DNA from: JBFJVZ01 sp041623895
GTDB lineage: Bacteria > Planctomycetota > Planctomycetia > Pirellulales > Pirellulaceae
DNA length: 5,595 nucleotides
Direction of reading: 5' to 3'
Assembly: GCA_041623895.1 (NCBI GenBank)
Contig: JBFJVZ010000456.1
Coordinates: forward strand, 1-5,595
Shown here piece after piece: positions 1-5,480 of this stretch (position 1 is the stretch's first letter; each line of letters begins with the position of its first letter). Under the pieces are notes generated by a model. It saw only the letters and a list, made by a program, of their open reading frames with translations, was not told the origin of the DNA and made no database searches. The translations under genes and the position numbers were made by a program.

Positions 1-1
1 T

Positions 2-72
2 CCTGGGGTTACACCAACTTCGCTGTCGCTCGTTGGCTCACCCCAGGCTTTACGCTTTCGCTGCTCCGCAGC
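2..72. repeat. REP-like element of two adjacent hairpins
   Basis: CCTGGGGT (2-9) pairs with ACCCCAGG (40-47). Inside it, CCAAC (14-18) pairs with GTTGG (32-36), with small asymmetric bulges (10-13 and 37-39) and a 13-base loop. A second hairpin follows: GCTGC (60-64) and GCAGC (68-72) with a 3-base loop. An imperfect long hairpin beside a short one resembles bacterial REP/BIME-type intergenic elements, which are often dispersed and may be mobilised by RAYT-type transposases. The palindromes are seen directly. Their membership of a dispersed family is inferred, because only one copy lies in this window. A transcript terminator is an alternative, but there is no T-run after either hairpin. Confidence 0.55.
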
Positions 73-175
73 TTATTGGATGCGAACCTGTTCTTTGGGG
101 GCGGTCCAGATTTACGCTTCCACCGCTATCTTATTTCATGATGATTGAGCAGCAGCTCCTAAGCCGGACACTCTC

Positions 176-212
176 CTTGTCCTGGCGCCTGATTGCCAGG
201 ACAAGTCCTGGC
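176..212. repeat. Three-armed inverted repeat
   Basis: CTTGTCCTGGC (176-186) is a perfect 11-base inverted partner of GCCAGGACAAG (195-205), with an 8-base loop. The middle arm can instead pair with the third arm: GCCAGGAC (195-202) and GTCCTGGC (205-212) form a palindrome around a 2-base AA centre. The middle arm therefore has two mutually exclusive partners. This could be an intergenic repeat made of two overlapping palindromes, or a transcript structure with two alternative folds. No adjacent gene clearly uses it as a leader, so the repeat explanation is preferred. Confidence 0.6.
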
Positions 213-357
213 CTACGAGATTTCTGAAAATGCTCTAGGCAGGCAGGAACGATCAAGCAATACGAGTGGCGAGTGGATATCAAAGTGACTGCGTCCGTCG
301 AGGAATGAGACGCGTTTATCAATTCGCGAATCACCGATTGATTCTCGGAACCGCTCT

Positions 358-816
358 TCAAATCGTTTCGATAGTGAATGGGTTGCGGGTCAATGCCAGT
401 GTCGGCAAGAGCATTTCATCCCCCTCGCAGTACACACTTTGATTGTCGATCGCGATGCGAAACGCTTTGATCAAGAACACCCACTTGATCGACAGGTCGA
501 CGATCACCATATGAGACATCCCGCCCGCCAGCAGCGGGAACTCGAATCTCGGAATGCTCTGCAAGTAAGCAGCCTGAGAGACCACCTTTTGTCCATTAAC
601 CGCAACGTATTCCCGCACGCCAGTCGCATTCCACTCGATGATGGCGTCCAGTCGTCCCGATAGCCGCATGCGCCGAAACAGGCTGCCCCCGCGTGCCAGC
701 TGTACTTGCAGTGGCGCCGTGACCCTGGCGTTCACTTCGCACAAGGGTCCATTCTCATCCGCATGTATCCAGGGACTGCGGTAAGGATTCGATTGATCGA
801 TTGTTTGAGTGGACAT
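358..816 (-). CDS. Hypothetical protein with NPYRSP N-terminus
   Basis: This 152-residue protein is not one I can name. The start at 816 (M-S-T-Q) is chosen over an upstream in-frame codon at 843 because it places the motif N10-P-Y-R-S-P15 near the N-terminus. NPYxSP-type starts are, from general familiarity, frequent in short planctomycete proteins. No strong Shine-Dalgarno sequence precedes either start. There is no signal peptide or clear membrane segment. From about residue 55 it alternates hydrophobic and polar residues as in a beta-rich fold, with turns at V73-N-G75 and D124-N125, each followed by strand-like sequence (Q-K-V-V; Q-S-V-Y). A pair of strand-turn units with the first turn N-G vaguely recalls the FAIM1-type beta-sandwich, but this is only a pattern impression. 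It stands alone, about 400 bases downstream of the Dabb gene on the same strand. Coding status is likely; function is unknown. Confidence 0.7.
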   Translation of the reverse strand: MSTQTIDQSNPYRSPWIHADENGPLCEVNARVTAPLQVQLARGGSLFRRMRLSGRLDAIIEWNATGVREYVAVNGQKVVSQAAYLQSIPRFEFPLLAGGMSHMVIVDLSIKWVFLIKAFRIAIDNQSVYCEGDEMLLPTLALTRNPFTIETI

Positions 817-894
817 AACGACTAAGTAAGGGGCCAACAACAATCAACGTTTTCGGCGGATCCCGCCAGGTGATATTCCTCAAGATGATTCTAA

Positions 895-919
895 CTGCCA
901 GCTGGTTAATCTGCCAGCT
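895..919. repeat. Overlapping direct and inverted short repeats
   Basis: CTGCCAGCT occurs at 895-903 and again at 911-919, 16 bases apart start to start. Overlapping these, AGCTGG (900-905) and CCAGCT (914-919) form an inverted repeat with an 8-base loop. It lies between the doubtful ORF ending at 942 and the leader of the minus-strand gene starting at 816. It could be a regulator binding site or a weak hairpin. No T-run follows on the minus strand, so an intrinsic terminator is not supported. Confidence 0.35.
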
Positions 920-941
920 TTGCGGCACGATCACCTTTTGT

Positions 942-1154
942 TTATCGAGCTTTCAGGCGGCGCAGCCGGTAGGGAGCGGGATGCGTATCTGCATTGTGTT
1001 CGCGTAGAAACGCGATCGGGTCTCGCCAATGATCTTTGGATAAATCATATCCAACAATGGCAAAATCAGGACGTTCGATTAACCAAAGTAAACGGGCTTC
1101 GGTGATTGCCTTCCCATCTCGCATCTGAATTTGGAATGGATGTCCATTGATCAA
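942..1154 (-). CDS. Doubtful short ORF downstream of the Dabb gene
   Basis: A 70-codon open frame from a TTG codon at 1154; an internal ATG at 1124 would give 60 residues. Neither has a visible Shine-Dalgarno sequence. The frame is actually open further back, to the TGA that ends the Dabb gene at 1212-1214, and is in the same frame as that gene, giving about 89 sense codons after the stop. The predicted sequence looks protein-like: hydrophobic core stretches (A-R-L-L-W-L-I; F-A-I-V-G-Y-D-L) and acidic/aromatic turns (K-D-H-W-R-D-P). I do not recognise a family. It could be a small gene, the remains of a decayed gene, or chance. Its position next to the Dabb gene would fit a third cistron of that operon. 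Confidence 0.3.
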   Translation of the reverse strand: MINGHPFQIQMRDGKAITEARLLWLIERPDFAIVGYDLSKDHWRDPIAFLREHNADTHPAPYRLRRLKAR

Positions 1155-1211
1155 CCAGCAAGCACGGCGATGCAGCAGTTCGTTGGCATCAAGGCGCTCC
1201 TGGGGTCTCCG

Positions 1212-2015
1212 TCATTCCATTTGGTCCCAAAAGTCCAGCACTCGGGCTTTAACCAGGATCGGTTTTAGAACTTCGATGAAGGCCTGATGGTCAGGATGCG
1301 GCAAGTACTCGGCCCGGCCCTCCTCGGAATCGAACGTCACCATGAAGCAATGCGTGAAACCATTGTCATGTTTTTCGGGACTATTGTTCGTTCCCCACTC
1401 GAATCCTTTGATCGCGTCGATCTTGTCAGGCAGCGCAGCAAAGGCTTGTTCGATTTTAGTGATCTCCTCGGCCGCCGCATCGTCTTTGAATTTGAAGAAC
1501 ACCGCGTGCTTCAATTCTTTGTCCGCGGTCGAACTCCCCTGCTCTCCCCAGTAGTCGATCACAAATACTTTTTCCATGTGAGGCCGCAGCACATCACCAA
1601 ATGCTTTGTGATCTTGGTGCGGCAAATACACTTTGCGCCCTGCTTCGTCGGCAAAGGTCAACAGGAAGCAATGCGTGAATCCATCATCCAATCCTTCCGG
1701 GCTATTGTTGGTGCCCCACTGGAAATCAATGATTTCCGGAATCTTTGTCGGCAGTGCCGCGAAAGCGTCGGCAACACCCTGGATGTCTTCTTCACTAGCT
1801 GATTCTTTGAAACCAAAAAACACGGCGTGCCGCAAGACTCGACCGCCGGTTTGCGGCTCTGACTCGTTTGCTGTCTTCACCACCGCAGTTTCCTCGCTTG
1901 TGGGTTCAGAGTCCTTAGTTACAGTATCCGATGGATTACCGCAGCCGAACGACGGAAGACAGACGCTGAGGGCAACTAGCGGCAGGACAGCTACGGGCCG
2001 AATCGATTTGGTCAT
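1212..2015 (-). CDS. Tandem Dabb-domain lipoprotein
   Basis: A 267-residue protein with two stress-responsive A/B barrel (Dabb, PF07876-type) domains, at about residues 61-156 and 168-263. Each starts H-A-V-F-F-x-F-K and carries W-G-T-N-N-S-P-E, F-T-H-C-F and Y-L-P-H-x-D-H-x-A-F. By eye, 56 of 96 aligned residues are identical. Dabb domains are ferredoxin-like folds that normally dimerise; two in one chain could form an internal pseudo-dimer. Some relatives are enzymes, but many have no known function, and no activity can be assigned here. The start at 2015 is chosen because it gives a signal sequence: M-T-K-S-I-R, a hydrophobic stretch, then S-F-G-C25 as an acceptable though not ideal lipobox. 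A low-complexity acidic/Thr/Ser linker (about 26-58) follows, as in lipoproteins. The frame extends to 2198 inside the upstream sulfatase gene, but that extension is a shadow of that gene. It starts 37 bases after the sulfatase stop, so one operon is likely. Membrane anchoring is inferred. Confidence 0.85.
   Translation of the reverse strand: MTKSIRPVAVLPLVALSVCLPSFGCGNPSDTVTKDSEPTSEETAVVKTANESEPQTGGRVLRHAVFFGFKESASEEDIQGVADAFAALPTKIPEIIDFQWGTNNSPEGLDDGFTHCFLLTFADEAGRKVYLPHQDHKAFGDVLRPHMEKVFVIDYWGEQGSSTADKELKHAVFFKFKDDAAAEEITKIEQAFAALPDKIDAIKGFEWGTNNSPEKHDNGFTHCFMVTFDSEEGRAEYLPHPDHQAFIEVLKPILVKARVLDFWDQME
1227..1835 (-). repeat. Internal duplication encoding two Dabb domains
   Basis: The segments 1548-1835 (first domain) and 1227-1514 (second domain) encode matching Dabb domains with a period of 107 codons (321 bases). 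Similarity remains visible in the DNA, for example around the T-H-C-F codons (near 1345 and 1667 on the plus strand), but is clearly diverged. This is an old intragenic duplication rather than a recent tandem repeat. Confidence 0.75.
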
Positions 2016-2052
2016 CACGGTTCCAATGGAAGGGGTTTGCGAGTATGCAGGA

Positions 2053-3519
2053 TTATTTGTTCGCCGGTTTGGGGGCGGCTTTTTTCTTGGCTGCTTGACG
2101 GCCACGCTTGCCTCGCTGGTCCATCGGTGCGAGTGGTCCGCCGTAGCGGTTGACCAGTTCGTCACAGCGGGCTCGCATCTGGGCCAGGATCCGTGCATGT
2201 TCGTCGGACGAAGCCAGATTCTTCAATTCGTCGGGATCGCTTTGCAAGTCGTGCAGGAATTCGTACACCGGTTTCTGGTCAAAGTACCGTGCGTACTTGT
2301 AGCGCTGATTGCGGACACCTTCCCAAGTGATTGTCGGCGCCAAGACAACGTGTTCGCAAAAGAAATCTTCTCGCCAATCTTTCAATTCCTCCCCAGCCAT
2401 CAGCGTCTGCAGACTGCTGCCTTCGTAGCTTGCCGGAACCTCGATCCCAGCCCAAGCAAGAAACGTTGAGGGCAAATCGAGATTCAACACCATCTGCTGC
2501 AACACGCGTCCGCGCAGTGGTTTGGCCAGGCGCGGATCATAGACCACCAACGGCACTCGTAGCGATTGCTCGTAGTGAGACCATTTACCGGCGAAGCCGC
2601 GGTCACCCATGTAGTAACCGTTATCGCCGGTGTAGACGATGATTGTGTTATCGGCCAAACCCTGAGCTTTCAGCTGCTTGACAATTCGGCCAACCACGTG
2701 ATCGATGCCGCTGATCATCCGAAAGTAAGCTCGCATGTTGGTCTGGTATTTTTCGGGCGTGTCCCACCGCCAAAAGTAACGCTGCCGATTCAGTGACTCC
2801 TTCAAGAAATCGGGTTGTGATTGATAAATAAGCGGATCGGACAGTCGCGGCTCCGGCATGGTCGTCTGTTCGTACATCCCATCAACAGCTTTTGGCCAGG
2901 GAAAATGTCCGCTGCCCGGCCGCTTGTCACCGTCCTCTGCGTGCGCGGCATTGAACCACAAGGTTAACGAGAACGGTTGGTCTTTCGGCTGTGTCTTCAA
3001 GAAATCGATCGCGCGATCACCGATCAGCTCGGTTTCGTGCCGCTGGCTGCCGTCGGGTTGTTTCTTGAAATAGGGGTTTCGAAAAATGTCCTGATAGACA
3101 TCAAAATGAGACTTCTTGTCGAAGTTGGGCGGCATCTTCGCGTGCCACTTGCCAAAAAAACCGTTTCGATATCCTGCCGACTTCAGAACTTTTGGATAGA
3201 TGTCATCCGCCCTTCCCGGTTGAATCACGTCGGGCGACGTCGCCGAGCCCCAAGAACGCGCATGCTGGCCGGTCAGGATCGTCGCCCGGGATACCCAGCA
3301 GATGCTGCTGCTGACAAACATGTTCTCGAAGCGAACGCCATCGGCGGCAAGTTTGTCAATGTTTGGCGTCTTGACGATCGAATGGCCGGCGCACCCAAGT
3401 GTATCGTTGCGTTGGTCGTCTGCCATCAGGAACAGAATATTGGGTCGATCGTCGGCAGTGCAGACAACGGCCTGAAACAAAGTCAAGATGGCAAAACAGC
3501 GGGTTAGATAGTAAGTCAT
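2053..3519 (-). CDS. Secreted sulfatase with C-W-V-S-R motif
   Basis: A 488-residue family S1-type sulfatase, expected to hydrolyse a sulfate ester using a formylglycine made from Cys74. Visible elements: signal peptide (1 to about 22), N-I-L-F-L-M-A-D-D with metal ligands D34-D35, the active-site motif C74-W-V-S-R78 followed by A-T-I-L-T-G, G-K124-W-H126, H193 in N-A-A-H, G-D299-N300-G, and G-K312-W-S-H-Y-E with L-R-V-P. Length is normal for the family. The oddity is Val76, where the maturation motif usually has Pro or Ala. The protein ends in a basic Lys/Ala/Pro tail (about 469-488), possibly disordered. The K-W-S-H-Y-E/L-R-V-P segment recalls iduronate- or choline-sulfatase-like branches, but the substrate cannot be assigned. 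ATG at 3519 gives a good signal peptide although no strong Shine-Dalgarno site precedes it. It is followed 37 bases later by the Dabb lipoprotein gene and is divergent from a second sulfatase. Confidence 0.93.
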   Translation of the reverse strand: MTYYLTRCFAILTLFQAVVCTADDRPNILFLMADDQRNDTLGCAGHSIVKTPNIDKLAADGVRFENMFVSSSICWVSRATILTGQHARSWGSATSPDVIQPGRADDIYPKVLKSAGYRNGFFGKWHAKMPPNFDKKSHFDVYQDIFRNPYFKKQPDGSQRHETELIGDRAIDFLKTQPKDQPFSLTLWFNAAHAEDGDKRPGSGHFPWPKAVDGMYEQTTMPEPRLSDPLIYQSQPDFLKESLNRQRYFWRWDTPEKYQTNMRAYFRMISGIDHVVGRIVKQLKAQGLADNTIIVYTGDNGYYMGDRGFAGKWSHYEQSLRVPLVVYDPRLAKPLRGRVLQQMVLNLDLPSTFLAWAGIEVPASYEGSSLQTLMAGEELKDWREDFFCEHVVLAPTITWEGVRNQRYKYARYFDQKPVYEFLHDLQSDPDELKNLASSDEHARILAQMRARCDELVNRYGGPLAPMDQRGKRGRQAAKKKAAPKPANK

Positions 3520-3527
3520 TCTGAATG

Positions 3528-3557
3528 GCTATATCGTGATGGAGTAGTGAATATCAA
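3528..3557 (-). promoter_or_regulatory. Possible sigma70-type promoter for sulfatase/Dabb operon
   Basis: Read on the minus strand, TTGATA (3552-3557, five of six matches to the -35 consensus) is followed after 18 bases by TATAGC (3528-3533, four of six matches to the -10 consensus). Transcription would start only a few bases before the ATG at 3519, giving a very short or leaderless transcript. That fits the absence of a Shine-Dalgarno site there. Boxes of this quality occur by chance, so this is a weak call. Confidence 0.3.
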
Positions 3558-3649
3558 CAAGTTACTCGCTTGGCTGGCGGCGTACCATCGTGGGGGACGT
3601 CGTTTCCGCAGAATGTCCTATTCAGGCAACATTGCGGAGGTGTTTCTTT

Positions 3650-3655
3650 TACAAT
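3650..3655 (+). promoter_or_regulatory. Possible -10 box for the plus-strand sulfatase
   Basis: TACAAT at 3650-3655, after a T-rich run (3643-3650), matches the -10 consensus in five of six positions and lies about 50 bases before the start codon at 3708. No good -35 box sits at 16-18 bases upstream; TTGCGG at 3632-3637 is only 12 bases away. It may be an activator-dependent promoter or a chance match. Confidence 0.25.
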
Positions 3656-3693
3656 GCGGACGAAGTTTCAGGGATTCACAATCCGCCCGCAGC

Positions 3694-3698
3694 AGGAG
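3694..3698 (+). promoter_or_regulatory. Ribosome binding site deciding the sulfatase start
   Basis: AGGAG at 3694-3698 sits 9 bases before the ATG at 3708. It supports that start over the in-frame upstream ATG at 3654 and the TTG at 3570, neither of which would place a signal peptide at the N-terminus. Confidence 0.65.
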
Positions 3699-3707
3699 TC
3701 TTGGTCG

Positions 3708-5477
3708 ATGATTCGATTCGGTTTGCTTAGTTTCTTTGTGTTCGGTTTCGTTGTTTCTTTGCAGGCGGCGGAAAAGCCGAATGTGGTGATCGTGATTACC
3801 GACGATCAAGGATACGGTGACCTTTCCTGCCTTGGCAATCCAGTGCTGAAGACGCCCAACATCGATGAATTGCACGCTGATTCTTTTCGGCTGACAGATT
3901 ACCACGTCGCGCCGACTTGTTCGCCGACCCGCAGTGCGTTTCTGACTGGCCATTGGACCAATCGCACGGGCGTCTGGCATACGATCATGGGCCGATCGAT
4001 GCTGCGTGAAAACGAAGTCACCATGGGCCAGATCTTCAAAGACAACGGTTATGCAACCGGCATGTTCGGGAAATGGCACCTGGGTGACAACTTTCCCTAT
4101 CGCCCGGAGGACCGCGGGTTTACCGAAGTGATGCGGCACGGCGGCGGTGGAGTCGGCCAGACTCCGGACTATTGGGACAACGCCTATTTTGATGGCAGCT
4201 ATTGGCACAACAGTACTCCCGCAGCTGTCGAAGGCTTTTGCACCGATGTGTTTTTCGACTACGCCAAACGGTTTATCAAAACGCAAAAGCAGGCGGGCAA
4301 ACCGTTCCTGGCGTACATTGCCACCAATGCTCCCCACGGACCTATGCATTCACCGCCAAAGTTCAGCAAGCCGTATAAAGACCAAAACGTCAACCTGGCG
4401 AACTTCTACGGGATGATTGCCAACATCGACGACAACGTTGGCAAACTACGCTCGTTTCTTGATCAGGAAAATTTGACGAAGAACACGATTTTTGTCTTCA
4501 CGACGGACAACGGAACCTCTTCTGGCGACAAAGTCTTCAACGCGTCGATGCGCGGAAAGAAAGGCAGTCCGTATGACGGAGGACACCGTGTACCGTTCTT
4601 TATTCACTGGCCGAATGGAAATTTGGTAGGTGGTCAGGATGTTCAGCCGATCACGGCGTACGTTGACGTCGTGCCGACTTTGATCGAACTCTGTGATATC
4701 CGCCCGCCCAGCGGTGTCAAATTCGACGGCACATCCATCGTGCCACTGCTAGCCAAAACGCCGCCAGCCGACTGGCCCGACCGAATCCTGGTCACAGATT
4801 CGCAGCGTGTGAAAGATCCGATCAAGTGGCGGCAAAGTTCAGTCATGACGTCGCAGTGGCGTCTGATTAACGGGAAAGAACTGTACGACATCAAAGCGGA
4901 TCCCGGGCAACAAAAGAACGTGGCCGCCAATCATCCCCAAGTCGTCAATCGACTGACCAAGTTTTACGACCAGTGGTGGGCAGAACTTGAACCAACGTTT
5001 GCCGATGCGACGGCGATCTACCTGGGGCACCCCAGCGAGAATCCTGCTCGTTTGACCAGCCATGATTGGATCACCACCGGTTCGACACCATGGAACCAGT
5101 CGCATATTCGTAGTGCCCTGACGGGCGATCGCAATACGGGATTTTGGAATGTCAACGTTGTCGAAGACGGTGAGTACGAAATACGTCTGCGGCGCTGGCC
5201 CCAAGAAGCAAACATTGCTTTGGATGCTCCGCTGCCCGCAGGTAAGCCGGTTCCAGGTGCGAAGGCTTTTCGCACAACACCCGGCAAAGCGATCGCACCG
5301 GCCAAGGCGACGATAACGATTGGGGATGTGTCGACGTCGTCTACAGTAACGCCCGGGTCGAAAGAGGTGACATTCAAGCTGAAGCTGCCCGCGGGCAAAA
5401 CACAAATGACGGCCCTGTTTCAGACCGCTAGCGGTGAAACGTATGGAGCTTACTACGCCTACGTCCGAAAGCTGTGA
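3708..5477 (+). CDS. Secreted arylsulfatase-type sulfatase with C-terminal extra domain
   Basis: A 589-residue family S1-type sulfatase. The signal peptide spans about residues 1-21, followed by N-V-V-I-V-I-T-D-D with metal ligands D32-D33. The maturation motif is C71-S-P-T-R75 followed by S-A-F-L-T-G; Cys71 would become the formylglycine nucleophile, and Thr in place of Ser is a tolerated variant. Further sites: G-K122-W-H124, A-P-H210-G-P, T-D267-N268-G, R-G-K-K285-G and G-G-H293-R-V-P. The catalytic and C-terminal sulfatase parts run to about residue 430, including E-L-Y-D-I-K-A-D-P near 391. A further region of about 160 residues (430-589) is rich in strand-like and Gly/Pro/Thr sequence, with G-F-W-N-V-N-V-V-E-D-G-E-Y-E-I near 478; it looks like a beta-sandwich accessory domain seen in some arylsulfatase A-like proteins. 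It probably acts in the periplasm or outside the cell on a sulfated carbohydrate, but the substrate is not readable. It is transcribed away from the other sulfatase. Confidence 0.94.
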   Translation: MIRFGLLSFFVFGFVVSLQAAEKPNVVIVITDDQGYGDLSCLGNPVLKTPNIDELHADSFRLTDYHVAPTCSPTRSAFLTGHWTNRTGVWHTIMGRSMLRENEVTMGQIFKDNGYATGMFGKWHLGDNFPYRPEDRGFTEVMRHGGGGVGQTPDYWDNAYFDGSYWHNSTPAAVEGFCTDVFFDYAKRFIKTQKQAGKPFLAYIATNAPHGPMHSPPKFSKPYKDQNVNLANFYGMIANIDDNVGKLRSFLDQENLTKNTIFVFTTDNGTSSGDKVFNASMRGKKGSPYDGGHRVPFFIHWPNGNLVGGQDVQPITAYVDVVPTLIELCDIRPPSGVKFDGTSIVPLLAKTPPADWPDRILVTDSQRVKDPIKWRQSSVMTSQWRLINGKELYDIKADPGQQKNVAANHPQVVNRLTKFYDQWWAELEPTFADATAIYLGHPSENPARLTSHDWITTGSTPWNQSHIRSALTGDRNTGFWNVNVVEDGEYEIRLRRWPQEANIALDAPLPAGKPVPGAKAFRTTPGKAIAPAKATITIGDVSTSSTVTPGSKEVTFKLKLPAGKTQMTALFQTASGETYGAYYAYVRKL

Positions 5478-5480
5478 ATG

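Larger units (their letters stand above)
1..357. other. Gene-free stretch with palindromic repeats
   Basis: No reading frame here looks like a real gene. The two open frames present (33-227 plus, 131-361 minus) have compositions typical of translated repeats and show no recognisable domain or ribosome binding site. The stretch holds a two-hairpin element at 2-72, a three-armed inverted repeat at 176-212, and a small inverted repeat, GAATCA at 328-333 and TGATTC at 339-344, with a 5-base loop. The last lies just downstream of the minus-strand gene that stops at 358. It has no T-run after it on that strand, so it is not a convincing rho-independent terminator. A gene to the left of the window could end near here, but nothing shows it. 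Confidence 0.6.
817..1211. other. Intergenic stretch with small palindromes and a doubtful ORF
   Basis: Between two minus-strand genes lie about 395 bases without a confident gene. Contents: a hairpin GGCGG (855-859) / CCGCC (863-867) with a 3-base loop; a direct repeat CTGCCAGCT (895-903 and 911-919); an inverted repeat AGCTGG (900-905) / CCAGCT (914-919); and a short open frame described separately at 942-1154. The part nearest 816 would be the leader and promoter of the small hypothetical gene, but I could not pick out convincing -35 and -10 boxes. Confidence 0.5.

Noticed and set aside
33..227. 64-codon plus-strand open frame
   Set aside because: It runs through the two palindromic elements, so its sequence is a translated repeat; no domain or ribosome binding site.
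328..344. Inverted repeat as terminator of the small hypothetical gene
   Set aside because: Only 6 base pairs, AT-rich, and no T-run on the minus strand.
131..361. 76-codon minus-strand open frame overlapping the stop of the small hypothetical gene
   Set aside because: It starts at TTG, has no Shine-Dalgarno site, crosses the three-armed repeat and shows no domain-like pattern. The TTGA overlap with the upstream gene looks accidental.
1212..1214. Selenocysteine at the Dabb TGA
   Set aside because: The Dabb domain is complete before the TGA, no selenocysteine hairpin is evident, and no known Dabb selenoprotein comes to mind.
2016..2198. N-terminal extension of the Dabb gene into the sulfatase gene
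   Set aside because: The extension is the overlapping frame of the sulfatase C-terminus and would hide the signal sequence that begins at 2015.
1633..2469. 278-codon plus-strand open frame
   Set aside because: It is antisense to the Dabb and sulfatase genes, which have clear family motifs; its composition is that of a complementary-strand shadow.
3618..4349. 243-codon minus-strand open frame
   Set aside because: It is antisense to the plus-strand sulfatase active-site region, with no motif of its own.
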